Assembly (NCBI GenBank): GCA_964361075.1
Contig: CAYHZL010000004.1
Location: forward strand, 1 to 44,981
Direction of reading: 5' to 3'
Source: CAYHZL01 sp964361075
GTDB taxonomy: Bacteria; Bacteroidota; Ignavibacteria; UBA10030; UBA8401
Length of the DNA: 44,981 nucleotides
The position numbers and the translations under genes are program-made. The notes under the pieces were generated by a model, which searched no databases, was not told the DNA's origin, and worked only from the letters and a program-made list of their open reading frames with translations. Below, in pieces: positions 32,125-41,069 of the stretch (position 1 is its first letter; each line of letters starts with the position of its first letter).

Positions 32125-33273
32125 TTATTGTACCAATTCAGTTACTGAATCTAAAAGTCTATTCACATCATCATCGTTAATATGCAGATGCGGAGCAAAT
32201 CTGAGCGAGTTTCCACGCTGGCTGATATATATTTTTTTTGCTTTTAACTCGTTCACTAAATTACCTTTATATTGTTTTGGCAGTAATGCACCGAACATGT
32301 GTGGACAACGTACTGCATCATTCGGCAACTGAAATCCTAATTGTTTAAAATGCGTACCGATTTGCTTATTCATAATCGAAAGTGAATTTGCAATTTCTGA
32401 AACACCCCATTTTTTAATTTGTTCTAACGCGGCAACTGCACCGGGTAAAATTGTTGGTGTGCATTTTTCTCCAACATCAAATCTGCGGGAACCGGACATA
32501 TACTTGTCTGAATAGTTGACCAAGGCGGTAAAATCTTCAGCGTTGTCTCGCGCCTGCCATGTTTCTTCTAATGGACGTGAAGTACGCCATCGATCGGAAA
32601 CATACAGCAAACTAAATCCATACGGACACAGAAGCCATTTATAACCGGCAGCAACAAGAAAATCCGGTTGTATCTCATCAACAGAAAAAGGCATTGCCCC
32701 AAGCGATTGTGTTGCATCTACTACCAATGCGCACCCTATTGCTCTGCACGCTTTACTAAGTACTGACAAATCAATCAATGCACCGTTTGTCCAGTGACAT
32801 GTAGATATTGCCAGCACTTTTACTTTGCTGTCAAGTTTTTCAATAATTGCTTGAGTCCAATTTTTAAACTCAGGTGTTGGTACGGTAATCAATACTGCGC
32901 CGGTTTCTTGCGCTACTCTTTTCCACGGCAACACATTACTTGGAAACTCTTCCGCAATCACTACAATCTGATCGCCGGATTGTAAATGCGGTTCAATGGC
33001 ACGAGCTGCGGTACTCAATCCATAACTGGCAGAAGGAATAATTGCATAGCCATCGGTATCACCTCCAAAAATTTCCGAGGAAAGATGTCTAATCGTTTCG
33101 GCATCTTCAAAAAAACTTGGAGTTGTCCGTTCCCAAGGATGACTTTTTGTGTTGACACCGGTAAGCAATCGGGTTCTTGATTCATTTAATTGCGGCGAGT
33201 TGTATGCGCAATTGAAGTAGGCGATGTCTTCCGGAATATCAAATAAGTGTCGTTGTGTCTGGATGAATGCCAT
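32125..33273 (-). CDS. Aminotransferase class V (PLP-dependent)
   Basis: A 382-residue PLP enzyme of the class V fold, which also includes cysteine desulfurases and kynureninase-type enzymes. The PLP lysine is Lys212 in VAAGYKWLLCPYG and the pyridine-N-binding Asp is Asp186 in LVVDATQSLGA. The conserved GEKCTPT and later SLRFAPHLH region is seen. It lacks an obvious catalytic Cys loop, so a desulfurase role is not supported. The substrate cannot be given. Confidence 0.85.
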   Translation of the reverse strand: MAFIQTQRHLFDIPEDIAYFNCAYNSPQLNESRTRLLTGVNTKSHPWERTTPSFFEDAETIRHLSSEIFGGDTDGYAIIPSASYGLSTAARAIEPHLQSGDQIVVIAEEFPSNVLPWKRVAQETGAVLITVPTPEFKNWTQAIIEKLDSKVKVLAISTCHWTNGALIDLSVLSKACRAIGCALVVDATQSLGAMPFSVDEIQPDFLVAAGYKWLLCPYGFSLLYVSDRWRTSRPLEETWQARDNAEDFTALVNYSDKYMSGSRRFDVGEKCTPTILPGAVAALEQIKKWGVSEIANSLSIMNKQIGTHFKQLGFQLPNDAVRCPHMFGALLPKQYKGNLVNELKAKKIYISQRGNSLRFAPHLHINDDDVNRLLDSVTELVQ

Positions 33274-33338
33274 ATCATTTTTTTATTTGTGAATGAAGTA
33301 TTGCGTGATGTAATGGATGTACGTTTTCAATCAAAGAC

Positions 33339-33375
33339 AGAGTGTGTGAAAACCTCAAGACTTTTCACACACTCT
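33339..33375. terminator. Perfect 14-bp hairpin between aminotransferase and bacterioferritin genes
   Basis: AGAGTGTGTGAAAA (33339-33352) pairs exactly with TTTTCACACACTCT (33362-33375) around a 9-base loop. It lies between two minus-strand genes, after the Bfr gene. The lower strand would give a hairpin followed by an A/T-rich tract. Probably a terminator. A TTGGGAACGGGATAA copy follows at 33383-33397. Confidence 0.6.
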
Positions 33376-33462
33376 CAAGAGATTGGGAACGGGATAAATA
33401 ATGTGATCACGAAATTAGCAATAGGGCTAGAACAGTCTTGAAAATATTTCCTTTTCAATCTG

Positions 33463-33942
33463 CTATGCTGCTGCACCTTCGGTTTGGTTGGATAGATATT
33501 GCGCAAGTCCCATCTGATCAATTTGTGAGCGTTGGATTTCCGCCCAATCAACATGCCCTTCTTCCATTTTCAAAATTTTTGTCAGAAGATCTGCCGTTGA
33601 TTGGTCGTTCACTTCGTGCGCCAGAGCGATTGCATCATTATACGCGCGGATTGCACCGGCTTCTGCTTCTTCATCGTTTGTTACCATTTCTTGAACAGAT
33701 TTTCCAATCTTCATCGGCTTCAACTGCGAGACAACGGGCGTTCCTTCAAGAAATAAAATACGTTGAATAAGCCATTCTGCGTGATGCATTTCGTCGATCG
33801 CCTGCTTTTCGATCGCCTTGTGAAGTTTTTCATATCCCCAATTACTACACATTTCCGAGTGCACCATATACTGGCTGATCGCACTCAGTTCATCGGAGAG
33901 CAGATCGTTAAGAACAGCGGTTAGTGTATCATTTCCTTTCAT
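33463..33942 (-). CDS. bfr: Bacterioferritin
   Basis: A 159-residue heme-containing ferritin that stores iron as a 24-mer cage. All landmarks of E. coli Bfr are in place: heme ligand Met52, and the ferroxidase residues Glu18, Glu51, His54, Glu94, Glu127 and His130. The opening MKGNDTLTAVLNDLLSDEL and EEGHVDW near the end fit the family. Length matches (158-160). No ferredoxin gene is next to it. Start ATG at 33942, preceded by AGGAGA. Confidence 0.94.
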   Translation of the reverse strand: MKGNDTLTAVLNDLLSDELSAISQYMVHSEMCSNWGYEKLHKAIEKQAIDEMHHAEWLIQRILFLEGTPVVSQLKPMKIGKSVQEMVTNDEEAEAGAIRAYNDAIALAHEVNDQSTADLLTKILKMEEGHVDWAEIQRSQIDQMGLAQYLSNQTEGAAA

Positions 33943-34039
33943 AGCAAGTCTCCTTTCGTTAGGTTGCTGTACAACTTCTCCAATAAACTACTGAAGCATT
34001 TCTGCAAATGCAAACAAGCAGAAAAAAGAGTAGTGTCTT

Positions 34040-34089
34040 CGTCATTCCGAATCACAAGGTGATCCCTTCGGGACAAGTTCAGCATGACG
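34040..34089. repeat. Dispersed palindrome, CGTCATTCCGAA type, copy 1
   Basis: CGTCATTC (34040-34047) opposes GCATGACG (34082-34089), seven of eight bases complementary. Inside is ATCACAAGGTGAT and a CCCTTCGGGA hairpin. Its relative lies at 42101-42195. It is in the gap between the alcohol dehydrogenase and bacterioferritin genes. Confidence 0.55.
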
Positions 34090-34117
34090 GTTCTCCTCAA
34101 ACTACGAACACTACCAA

Positions 34118-35167
34118 TCACTTCAACGACTGCATATCAATGACAAAGCGATACTTCACATCGCTTTTTAGAATGCGTTCGTACGCTTCATTGATCTCTT
34201 GTATGTTGATTACTTCTATATCAGAAACAATAGTATGTTCAGCACAAAAATCCAGCATCTCCTGTGTTTCACGAATACCACCGATTGATGAACCAGTAAT
34301 TGTTCTGCTGTTGCCTAACAATAAAAATCCGGTGAGCTGAATTGGCACCGGCGGAATGCCGACGCAGATGTGTGCACCATTGGTGCGAAGCATTTTCAAA
34401 TACATATTATAATCATGCGGTGCGGAAACGGTATCCACGATGAAATCAAAATAATTGTTGAACAGCTTCACCTGCTCTGCATCTTTCGTTAAACAGAATT
34501 TGTGTGCACCAAGCCTTTGTGCATCGCGTTCTTTTTCCGGTGATGTGCTGAGCATTGTTACTTCCGCGCCGAACGCAGCGGCAAACTTCACCGCCATGTG
34601 TCCCAATCCGCCTAACCCAAGAACGCCGACGCGATGTCCTGTTCCGATCTTCCATTTTCGAAGCGGGGAATACGTGGTGATGCCTGCGCACAGTAACGGC
34701 GCAACACCGGCAGGCGAAAGTTTTTCGGACACATGCACGATAAAATTTTCATCAACAACAATCTGCGTTGAATACCCGCCGTAGGTCGGTGTTGTTTCAT
34801 CGCTCTCCACGGAGTTATATGTCCAGACCACTTTTCCTTTTTCGCAGTACTGCTGATTTCCATTCTTGCAATTGCCGCACTGCTGACACGAATTGACCAT
34901 GCACCCGACGCCGGCGAGCTCGCCTGCTTTGAAATTTTTTACGCGCGCACCAACAGCAGTAATGCGCCCGACTATTTCATGACCGGGAACCATGGGATAC
35001 CGCGCCGGTCCCCATTCGCTGCGCACCTGATGAATATCGGAATGGCAGACGCCGCAATAGAGAATTTCGATTTGAATGTCGTTTGTACCAACATCGCGTC
35101 GTTCAAAATTCCAGGGAGCTAATTTGTCTGTTGCATTGTGAACTGCATATCCTTTTGTCGGTATCAT
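34118..35167 (-). CDS. Zinc-dependent alcohol dehydrogenase, YahK/CAD type
   Basis: A 349-residue NAD(P)-dependent oxidoreductase of the cinnamyl-alcohol-dehydrogenase-like group, which reduces aldehydes. The catalytic zinc ligands are Cys41, His63, Glu64 and Cys160; the structural zinc uses Cys94, 97, 100 and 108. The dinucleotide loop is GLGGLG at 184-189. The MIPTKGYAVHN opening and GEL...VGCMVNSCQQCGNC order are typical. Whether NADPH is preferred is likely from the family but not shown. Start ATG at 35167. Confidence 0.92.
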   Translation of the reverse strand: MIPTKGYAVHNATDKLAPWNFERRDVGTNDIQIEILYCGVCHSDIHQVRSEWGPARYPMVPGHEIVGRITAVGARVKNFKAGELAGVGCMVNSCQQCGNCKNGNQQYCEKGKVVWTYNSVESDETTPTYGGYSTQIVVDENFIVHVSEKLSPAGVAPLLCAGITTYSPLRKWKIGTGHRVGVLGLGGLGHMAVKFAAAFGAEVTMLSTSPEKERDAQRLGAHKFCLTKDAEQVKLFNNYFDFIVDTVSAPHDYNMYLKMLRTNGAHICVGIPPVPIQLTGFLLLGNSRTITGSSIGGIRETQEMLDFCAEHTIVSDIEVINIQEINEAYERILKSDVKYRFVIDMQSLK

Positions 35168-35337
35168 TTTTTTAAGTTAAGTTTTTAATGTATGAAATGG
35201 TTAAATGTAAAATCACTGTGTGAAAGTTAAGGCGTGTTTACAATCAAAGATGTTTGGAACAACGTGAATGTGTATGAGTGAAGTATGTGTTGCGCCACTT
35301 TTGCAAATCGCTATTACAAGCTGGCATTTTTTTTCGT

Positions 35338-36666
35338 CTATGTCTTTTCAAAGTCAAGCACCCAATCAATTTCAATTATTCCCCCCCTGCCTTTTCTGTC
35401 AAATCGCATAAAACGGTTTTTGATTTTGTAACCCCACTTATTTGTAATTCTAAAACCGTTTCTCTCAGCAATGTCAATTAGAAAATCTGCTGTGTCAAAA
35501 AAAACATCACTCACATTACTGTCACCAACAACCATTACATAGTGAGTTCTCTTGGTCAAACATTTTGACATTTCTGCAAAATGTTTTTCCATTTCTGTAA
35601 AATATTTGAATGTTATATAAGAATGTTTATGTCCGTTCTTTTTGTCGGTATCATAAACCAACCGCAATTTTTTATCTAACTTGTCAATATTCAAAGCGGT
35701 ATTGTATGGAGTGTAGTTATTAAACTCTGCTTTTTGAATTTGCTTATTGCCGATGTATTGAATTTTTTTGCTGTTCTGTTTCGTCTGTGTTTGCATTTGA
35801 AACAAGTCGCCAATCCAAAACAACTCTACCATTTGGTTGTAGATGTAGTCTATTGCTTTGATATAAGGCGGTGAAGTAATTGCTAAATCTATTTGAAGTC
35901 CGTTCAGTTTTTTGTCTAAGGACGCTGAACTTGATGAATGAATGATTTTGTTCTTCGCTTTAGAATTTATTGTTGCAGAATATATTGTTGCTCTGTCAAC
36001 AAACAAATTAAGTTGCGAAAAGAAAAGCGAATTCACTTCTTCTGGTTCTTTGATTTTAGTATGCGACACATAGGTTTTCTGAGATTCATTGTCTGCGTTT
36101 GAAACTCTGCGAATAATTGATGAAAAGCAAATCAGCAAAAGATCTTGAATGTCTTTTATTTTTTTGCTGTCACCAAACTTTTCAGGAATTTGGTTTATCA
36201 AAGTCCTGATTGCAGAAAGTTTTTTGATTGCATTTTTTGTAAACCAATGTTCAATTGTTTCGCAATCAGGTTTGAAAGTTCCATTCTTTTTCGCTTTAAT
36301 TTCTTTGACTAACCAACTTGAAATTCGCTTCAATTCTGTTTCATCAACTCTTGTAGTTTTCACTTTTGAAATCATTGCCGACAAAGGATCAATGTCAACA
36401 CCTATTACATTATAACCCGCCAATATTCCTTCAACCAAAGTCGTTCCTGAACCACAAAAAGGATCAAGAATATTTTTGTCTTTATTGCCATTCAAATATT
36501 TTCCAATTGCCCATTTTGGAATATGAGGAATAAACTTGGCTGGGTATTTATGAAACCCGTGTGTATGTGTGTTCACAGAACGGGCGTTTATGTTTAAGAT
36601 TGAATTTCGTTCAATCTCAGTCGGGATAATTTCTTTTACAAATACGTATTCCTGTGCGTCAATCAT
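35338..36666 (-). CDS. DNA methyltransferase, SPPY type (second of pair)
   Basis: A 442-residue SAM-dependent DNA methylase. The SAM loop DPFCGSGTT is at residues 68-76 and the catalytic SPPY motif at 265-268, the order of amino-methyltransferases of N4-cytosine or N6-adenine type. The last part has the MVVGDSNV strand. It overlaps the preceding methylase gene by four bases, so they are translationally coupled. The two enzymes probably protect the two strands of an asymmetric site, or two related sites. Target sequence is unknown. The region is AT-rich. Confidence 0.85.
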   Translation of the reverse strand: MIDAQEYVFVKEIIPTEIERNSILNINARSVNTHTHGFHKYPAKFIPHIPKWAIGKYLNGNKDKNILDPFCGSGTTLVEGILAGYNVIGVDIDPLSAMISKVKTTRVDETELKRISSWLVKEIKAKKNGTFKPDCETIEHWFTKNAIKKLSAIRTLINQIPEKFGDSKKIKDIQDLLLICFSSIIRRVSNADNESQKTYVSHTKIKEPEEVNSLFFSQLNLFVDRATIYSATINSKAKNKIIHSSSSASLDKKLNGLQIDLAITSPPYIKAIDYIYNQMVELFWIGDLFQMQTQTKQNSKKIQYIGNKQIQKAEFNNYTPYNTALNIDKLDKKLRLVYDTDKKNGHKHSYITFKYFTEMEKHFAEMSKCLTKRTHYVMVVGDSNVSDVFFDTADFLIDIAERNGFRITNKWGYKIKNRFMRFDRKGRGGIIEIDWVLDFEKT

Positions 36667-38099
36667 TTTTCAAGTAATATAATGCTTTCTCGTAAATAGT
36701 TTTTTAGGATTACCAACTCTTGTTTTTGCTGTGAACTTGTTGTCAAGTGTCTAGTAACAAAAATGCTTTTCACCTTGAAGCCAATTTCTTTTGCAATATC
36801 TGCGATTAAAATATCACTTGGAATTATTACTCCTGAATATGCAGAGTTACCAATCACAACACCAACATAGCCGCCTTCAACAGTTTGCTGATATAATTTG
36901 TTGAGCAAAGTATGCGTATCATCAAAGTAACCCCTTACCACGCTTGGTATTCTTACATTCCAAAGTTTTTCGTTGTCAAATAGCGAAATTAAACTTTCAA
37001 GATTTTCATTCTTGTAAATTATAGCTTTATGGTTTAATGAGTTTATGTTTGAACGAAAACCAGTATTTCGAAGCAATCTGAATCCTTCTTTGTCTGAAAC
37101 AAAATCACCGAGCCATAAATCTACTTTGTGAATTTCAAAATAGTCAAAGCAATTACAATAAGGCGGAGAGAAGAAAGTAAACTGAATTTTGTCTGAAAAT
37201 AATTTATCAAACTCTAAACAACTTCCCTTGAAGATTTTTGGTTGAATTTTACAGCTGCCAAAATTATTTTTGATGTCACCCAAAATTACTTCCAGGTGTT
37301 TTTCAAATTTTGTTTTTACAAAACTAAATTTATCTTCGGGGAAAACTTGTTTTTCCCAAACATCTTTGTCAATGTTTATGTAACCGTTTGGTGTTCTTTT
37401 TCTGTTTTTGTATTTAATTCCATTGCCTTCTTTTTTAATGTTTGAAACATCTTCAATGATAGCAAGCCAAGCAACAAAAAAAATATTTTGAATTTTTCCA
37501 TTTTCAATATTTTTGATGTGAAACTTCAATTGCAAAAGAGATTGAAGAATTTCCGAATTGAAAACTTTATCAGCAAGATCAAACGAAGTAAGAAAAACTT
37601 CGTTTGATTTTGAAATTGATTTTATTTTTATAATTTCTGAATTGAAATTTTCAATATCGCTTTTGTCGTATTTTTCATTCTCAACTTTTGCCACTAAAAC
37701 TGAAATTGGGTTTACATCAATTCCAAAGGAATTGAGATTGTTTTGCCTTGATGCCAATAAAGTTGTTCCACTTCCAGAGAATGGGTCAAAAACATTACCT
37801 GTGATTTTTAATTCCTTGATGAAAGCATTTACAAGGCGTGTTGAATATCCTTCACGATACGGAAACCATCTTTGAACTGGTGTTTGATATGCGTTTTGAA
37901 AATGAACTTGATTGCCGAATGACGTTCCGTTGAACATCGGCAAGCCAATTTCTAGTTTATTGAAAACCTTTAACTGTTCTGCTTGTGCGCCTTTAATTTC
38001 TACTTGAAACCAGCCGTAATTTACGGTTGGTTCAGAAGCAATGCTCTCAACTTCAAAGTCAGCAAAATAAGTTTTGTACGTTAATTCAGTTGCTAGCAT
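36663..38099 (-). CDS. DNA methyltransferase, SPPY type (first of pair)
   Basis: A 478-residue amino-methyltransferase with DPFSGSGTT at residues 105-113 and SPPY at 311-314 (FFSPPYCNCFDY). The spacing between the two motifs is about 200 residues, similar to the partner, so the two may share an origin although they are not near-identical. It starts immediately after the HNH nuclease stop and overlaps the next gene by four bases. A modification role in a three-gene R-M system is inferred from context. Confidence 0.85.
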   Translation of the reverse strand: MLATELTYKTYFADFEVESIASEPTVNYGWFQVEIKGAQAEQLKVFNKLEIGLPMFNGTSFGNQVHFQNAYQTPVQRWFPYREGYSTRLVNAFIKELKITGNVFDPFSGSGTTLLASRQNNLNSFGIDVNPISVLVAKVENEKYDKSDIENFNSEIIKIKSISKSNEVFLTSFDLADKVFNSEILQSLLQLKFHIKNIENGKIQNIFFVAWLAIIEDVSNIKKEGNGIKYKNRKRTPNGYINIDKDVWEKQVFPEDKFSFVKTKFEKHLEVILGDIKNNFGSCKIQPKIFKGSCLEFDKLFSDKIQFTFFSPPYCNCFDYFEIHKVDLWLGDFVSDKEGFRLLRNTGFRSNINSLNHKAIIYKNENLESLISLFDNEKLWNVRIPSVVRGYFDDTHTLLNKLYQQTVEGGYVGVVIGNSAYSGVIIPSDILIADIAKEIGFKVKSIFVTRHLTTSSQQKQELVILKNYLRESIILLEK

Positions 38100-39374
38100 T
38101 TAGTTTTTAAATTTAACTGTTCTGTGATACTGAATAAATTCAACTAACGGCAATCTTCCGTCAACTCTACTCTTAATTTGAATATCATTACTTGAAAGAA
38201 TTACGGTTTTCAAATTTTGGTCAACAATGTCGGAAAACTTTGTTGAAGTAATTATTCGGTGACTGTCTGTTAACGAGAAATATCCCTTGTCGAATGCAAT
38301 GTGGCAATGTCTGCAAAGACAAAGTCCGTTTAGAATGTGTGCTCTGTGAGGAGTTCCTTCATCTGCAACATTATCGGGTTTAATGTGTGCCGCTTCAACA
38401 AATATTTGTCCAGTTACATCACAATTTGGAACTGCGCAGATATAACTATATTTTTTCTTAATTCTAATTGACCATGTTGCATTTCTTACACGTCTTGTAC
38501 TATTTGCAAAACGCAAGTCGTTACTTAAAATATCTATTTCTGGTATTGCAACTTCTTCTTGTTCTGAAATTACATCAACAAGTGGTGCAGTAGAAATTCC
38601 ATCTGTAATTTGTTCTTCAATATTTTGTTCTTGCGTAATGCTTTCAAATATTTCTCTAATGGAATTTCTGAAAGGAGAATTTTCTATCAGTGGGTTTTCT
38701 CTGATAGCTTCCCAATTTGCGTCTGAAAACAAAGTGTTTGGAATAAAGTTTCTGATTTCATTTACAAATTCAGTGTATCTGCTTGTGTAAATTAAATATC
38801 CGTTTACCTGTTGAAACAATCCTGAATTCAATAGATCTCTTTTCCAATACGATGTATTTTTGCCAACTCTAGCGGTGTTTCCATCGACTAACACTTCAAA
38901 TGCCTCCAACGAAATTGAATTGTTGTTGTCAAGATTGTTCAACAAAAATTTTAATGGCATATCGCCATTTGCAGGATTGGTGCTGAATTGTGCTTGAGAA
39001 TTATTGAAAGCGTAAATTGCAAGCGAAATTGAAAGCGTCAGTTCATAAATCTGTTTTGCTGCGGTATAGTTTCCGACTGTGTAAAGGTCGTTCCACAAAT
39101 TTCCCATTCTTGTCCAAACCAACGGGCAAACATTTCCATCTCTCACAAATCCGTAGCGTATCATAGCTCGGATTTTTGTTTGCATAGTTGAAGGTTCTAT
39201 TCCTGCAACCGTAGCAAATTGATACATCCTTTGGTTTCCTTGTCTACCACCACTCCAACCAAAACCAATATATTCAAGTTTCTGGCTTTCCAGAACTAAA
39301 GTTCTTATAGCCAGCAACTCGTCAAGGTTTGAACTACTTCTTGAGTGAAACCAATCTCCGTTTATTGATGCCAT
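38100..39374 (-). CDS. HNH endonuclease, putative restriction enzyme
   Basis: A 424-residue protein. The last 120 residues hold an HNH nuclease: Cys313 and Cys318 in YICAVPNCD, then His330 in VEAAHIKPDN, Asn349 in ILNGLCLCRHCH and His358 close to FDKGYFSLTD. The first 230 residues are unrecognised and may contain winged-helix DNA-recognition elements (MYQFATVAGIEPSTMQTKIRAMI). The start ATG is at 39374. It is followed without a gap by two DNA methylases, so it is most likely the restriction component. No other domain is certain. Confidence 0.8.
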   Translation of the reverse strand: MASINGDWFHSRSSSNLDELLAIRTLVLESQKLEYIGFGWSGGRQGNQRMYQFATVAGIEPSTMQTKIRAMIRYGFVRDGNVCPLVWTRMGNLWNDLYTVGNYTAAKQIYELTLSISLAIYAFNNSQAQFSTNPANGDMPLKFLLNNLDNNNSISLEAFEVLVDGNTARVGKNTSYWKRDLLNSGLFQQVNGYLIYTSRYTEFVNEIRNFIPNTLFSDANWEAIRENPLIENSPFRNSIREIFESITQEQNIEEQITDGISTAPLVDVISEQEEVAIPEIDILSNDLRFANSTRRVRNATWSIRIKKKYSYICAVPNCDVTGQIFVEAAHIKPDNVADEGTPHRAHILNGLCLCRHCHIAFDKGYFSLTDSHRIITSTKFSDIVDQNLKTVILSSNDIQIKSRVDGRLPLVEFIQYHRTVKFKN

Positions 39375-39504
39375 TTGTTTTTAAAATATTCGTTTCAAAT
39401 ATCAGTAAAGATAAGTCTCTGTGTTCTTTTTTACCTTTGATTGAACAAGATAGATAAGTTTTTGAACACTAACAATATTACCAACATCCACAAAAATTAG
39501 AATG

Positions 39505-40272
39505 CTACAAAGAATGAGTATTGTTGTGCGGGTGCCGATGCTGAAGACTGTGAGGTTTTTCCAATCCATGGTCGAGCATTAATTTTTCATCGGAAAGAAT
39601 TGTGGTTGTCTCGCCTTCGGCAACAATGATTCCATTGTCGAGCACGATGGTGCGTGAACACAACTCGTGAATCATTTCAAGATCGTGCGATGCAATAATT
39701 TTTGTAGAAGGAATTTTTCGTAACAGATTTTTCAATGCCCGCTTCGAACGTGGATCGAGATTGTTTGTCGGTTCATCGAGCGCCAGCAGACTGGGTTTGC
39801 ACGCCAGCAATCCGGCGAGACAAACGCGCTGCTTTTCTCCGCCGCTTAAATGGTGCGGCTGGCGTTTTCCAAAGTTGTGCAGTCCAACTAATTGTAACGA
39901 TTCTTCAACAACATTTTTTATTTCTGTTTCAGAAAAACCAAATTGCTGCGGACCAAACGCAACATCTTCAAACACTGTTGGGCAAAACAATTGATCATCC
40001 GGGTCTTGAAACAACAGCCCAACATGCCGGCGGATTTCAAAAAGTGTTTTTGAAGTGAGCGGAATACCGGCAACAACAATGTGCGAAGCATCGAGCGTCT
40101 GCTGAGGCAGTACGCCGTTGAGATGAAGCAGCAGTGTAGATTTTCCGGAGCCGTTCGGTCCTATCAACCCAACACATTCACCTTCGGCAACGGTAAAAGA
40201 AATTCCTTTCAATGCTTCTTTTCCGTCGGGATATGTATATCGCAAGTTGCGCACTTCTATTGCGGAAGTCAT
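39505..40272 (-). CDS. cbiO: Energy-coupling factor / cobalt-nickel ABC transporter ATPase, CbiO type
   Basis: A 255-residue ABC ATPase. Walker A GPNGSGKST is at about residues 38-46, signature LSGGEKQRV, Walker B LLALDEPTNNLD, then the H-loop IIASHDLEMI. The start at 40272 (MTSAIEVRNL) overlaps the CbiQ stop by four bases and fits the domain start; an in-frame ATG 18 bases earlier exists. The C-terminus is His-rich (HRHPHNNTHSL), which suits a metal transporter. It lies after cbiQ in the cbiM-cbiQ-cbiO unit. Confidence 0.92.
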   Translation of the reverse strand: MTSAIEVRNLRYTYPDGKEALKGISFTVAEGECVGLIGPNGSGKSTLLLHLNGVLPQQTLDASHIVVAGIPLTSKTLFEIRRHVGLLFQDPDDQLFCPTVFEDVAFGPQQFGFSETEIKNVVEESLQLVGLHNFGKRQPHHLSGGEKQRVCLAGLLACKPSLLALDEPTNNLDPRSKRALKNLLRKIPSTKIIASHDLEMIHELCSRTIVLDNGIIVAEGETTTILSDEKLMLDHGLEKPHSLQHRHPHNNTHSL

Positions 40273-40880
40273 TGCCAACCTCGCGCGCACATTGCTGCAA
40301 AAATTCGTTCTGCACGATCCAGCGAACGAATAAATAATTGCGAGATGACAGTTGCAAGCAAACGCCAGAGAAACAAACGCCGTTTTACAAAAGTCCGGCT
40401 TGTCCGCGCGCGTTGCATTCGTTCAAGTTCATCGACAAGAACAAACAGGTAGCGGTACATGAGCGCAAGAAGTGTAATGAGCAGGGAAGGAACACTCCAT
40501 TTCCGCAGTGCAGCGAGTAATTCAGAAAATGGAGTTGTGTTCGAAAATAAAATAATTGCGAAAAGGGAGAGCGTGCTTTTCATCATCAGTGTTGCAAAAA
40601 TAAAAATACCATTGGTTTGCAAAAGAGATAAGAGTGAAATACTGATAACAAAAACTTCGAGCGCGAGAATTCTTTTGAGTAAAAACATTGCCGGAATTGT
40701 GCTGAAGAACGCAACAAGAAGAAGAAAAATAAATACAGTTGCAAATCCAATATAGAAAGATGGCGGAAGCGTGATAGTGCTCAGAAGTAGTGCAATTGTT
40801 GTTACCAACTTTACAGCAATCGAAAGTCTGTGAACAGGACTATCGATTCTGCTGTGGTGATCGAGATATGAATGACGCAT
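40269..40880 (-). CDS. cbiQ: CbiQ/EcfT-type transmembrane component
   Basis: A 203-residue membrane protein that couples the ATPase to the substrate-binding part of cobalt/nickel or ECF transporters. Four to five hydrophobic segments are followed by the cytoplasmic coupling helices with ERMQRARTSR and the C-terminal AERIFAAMCARGWQ, the usual CbiQ A-R-G motif pair. It overlaps CbiO by four bases. A palindromic repeat separates it from cbiM upstream. Confidence 0.92.
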   Translation of the reverse strand: MRHSYLDHHSRIDSPVHRLSIAVKLVTTIALLLSTITLPPSFYIGFATVFIFLLLVAFFSTIPAMFLLKRILALEVFVISISLLSLLQTNGIFIFATLMMKSTLSLFAIILFSNTTPFSELLAALRKWSVPSLLITLLALMYRYLFVLVDELERMQRARTSRTFVKRRLFLWRLLATVISQLFIRSLDRAERIFAAMCARGWQ

Positions 40881-40935
40881 GCTTCAACCGATCTATTGAA
40901 TAAAATTATAAGCTATCTCAACAATGCCTTATTAA

Positions 40936-41031
40936 CGTCATCGCGAGGATCCGCCGCAGGCGGATACGTGGCGATCTTATTTTGCAATTATAAGCGAAAG
41001 ATTGCTTCGACAAAAAACGTCTCGCAATGAC
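40936..41031. repeat. Palindromic element, CATTGCGAG type, copy 2
   Basis: CGTCATCGCGAG (40936-40947) opposes CTCGCAATGAC (41021-41031) with one change. Inner hairpin ATCCGCC (40949-40955) with GGCGGAT (40959-40965). It lies between cbiM and cbiQ and has the same outer arms as the element at 15489-15627. Confidence 0.6.
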
Positions 41032-41069
41032 AAAATTTCATTTTGTAAACCGCTTCTCAATAACAATTC

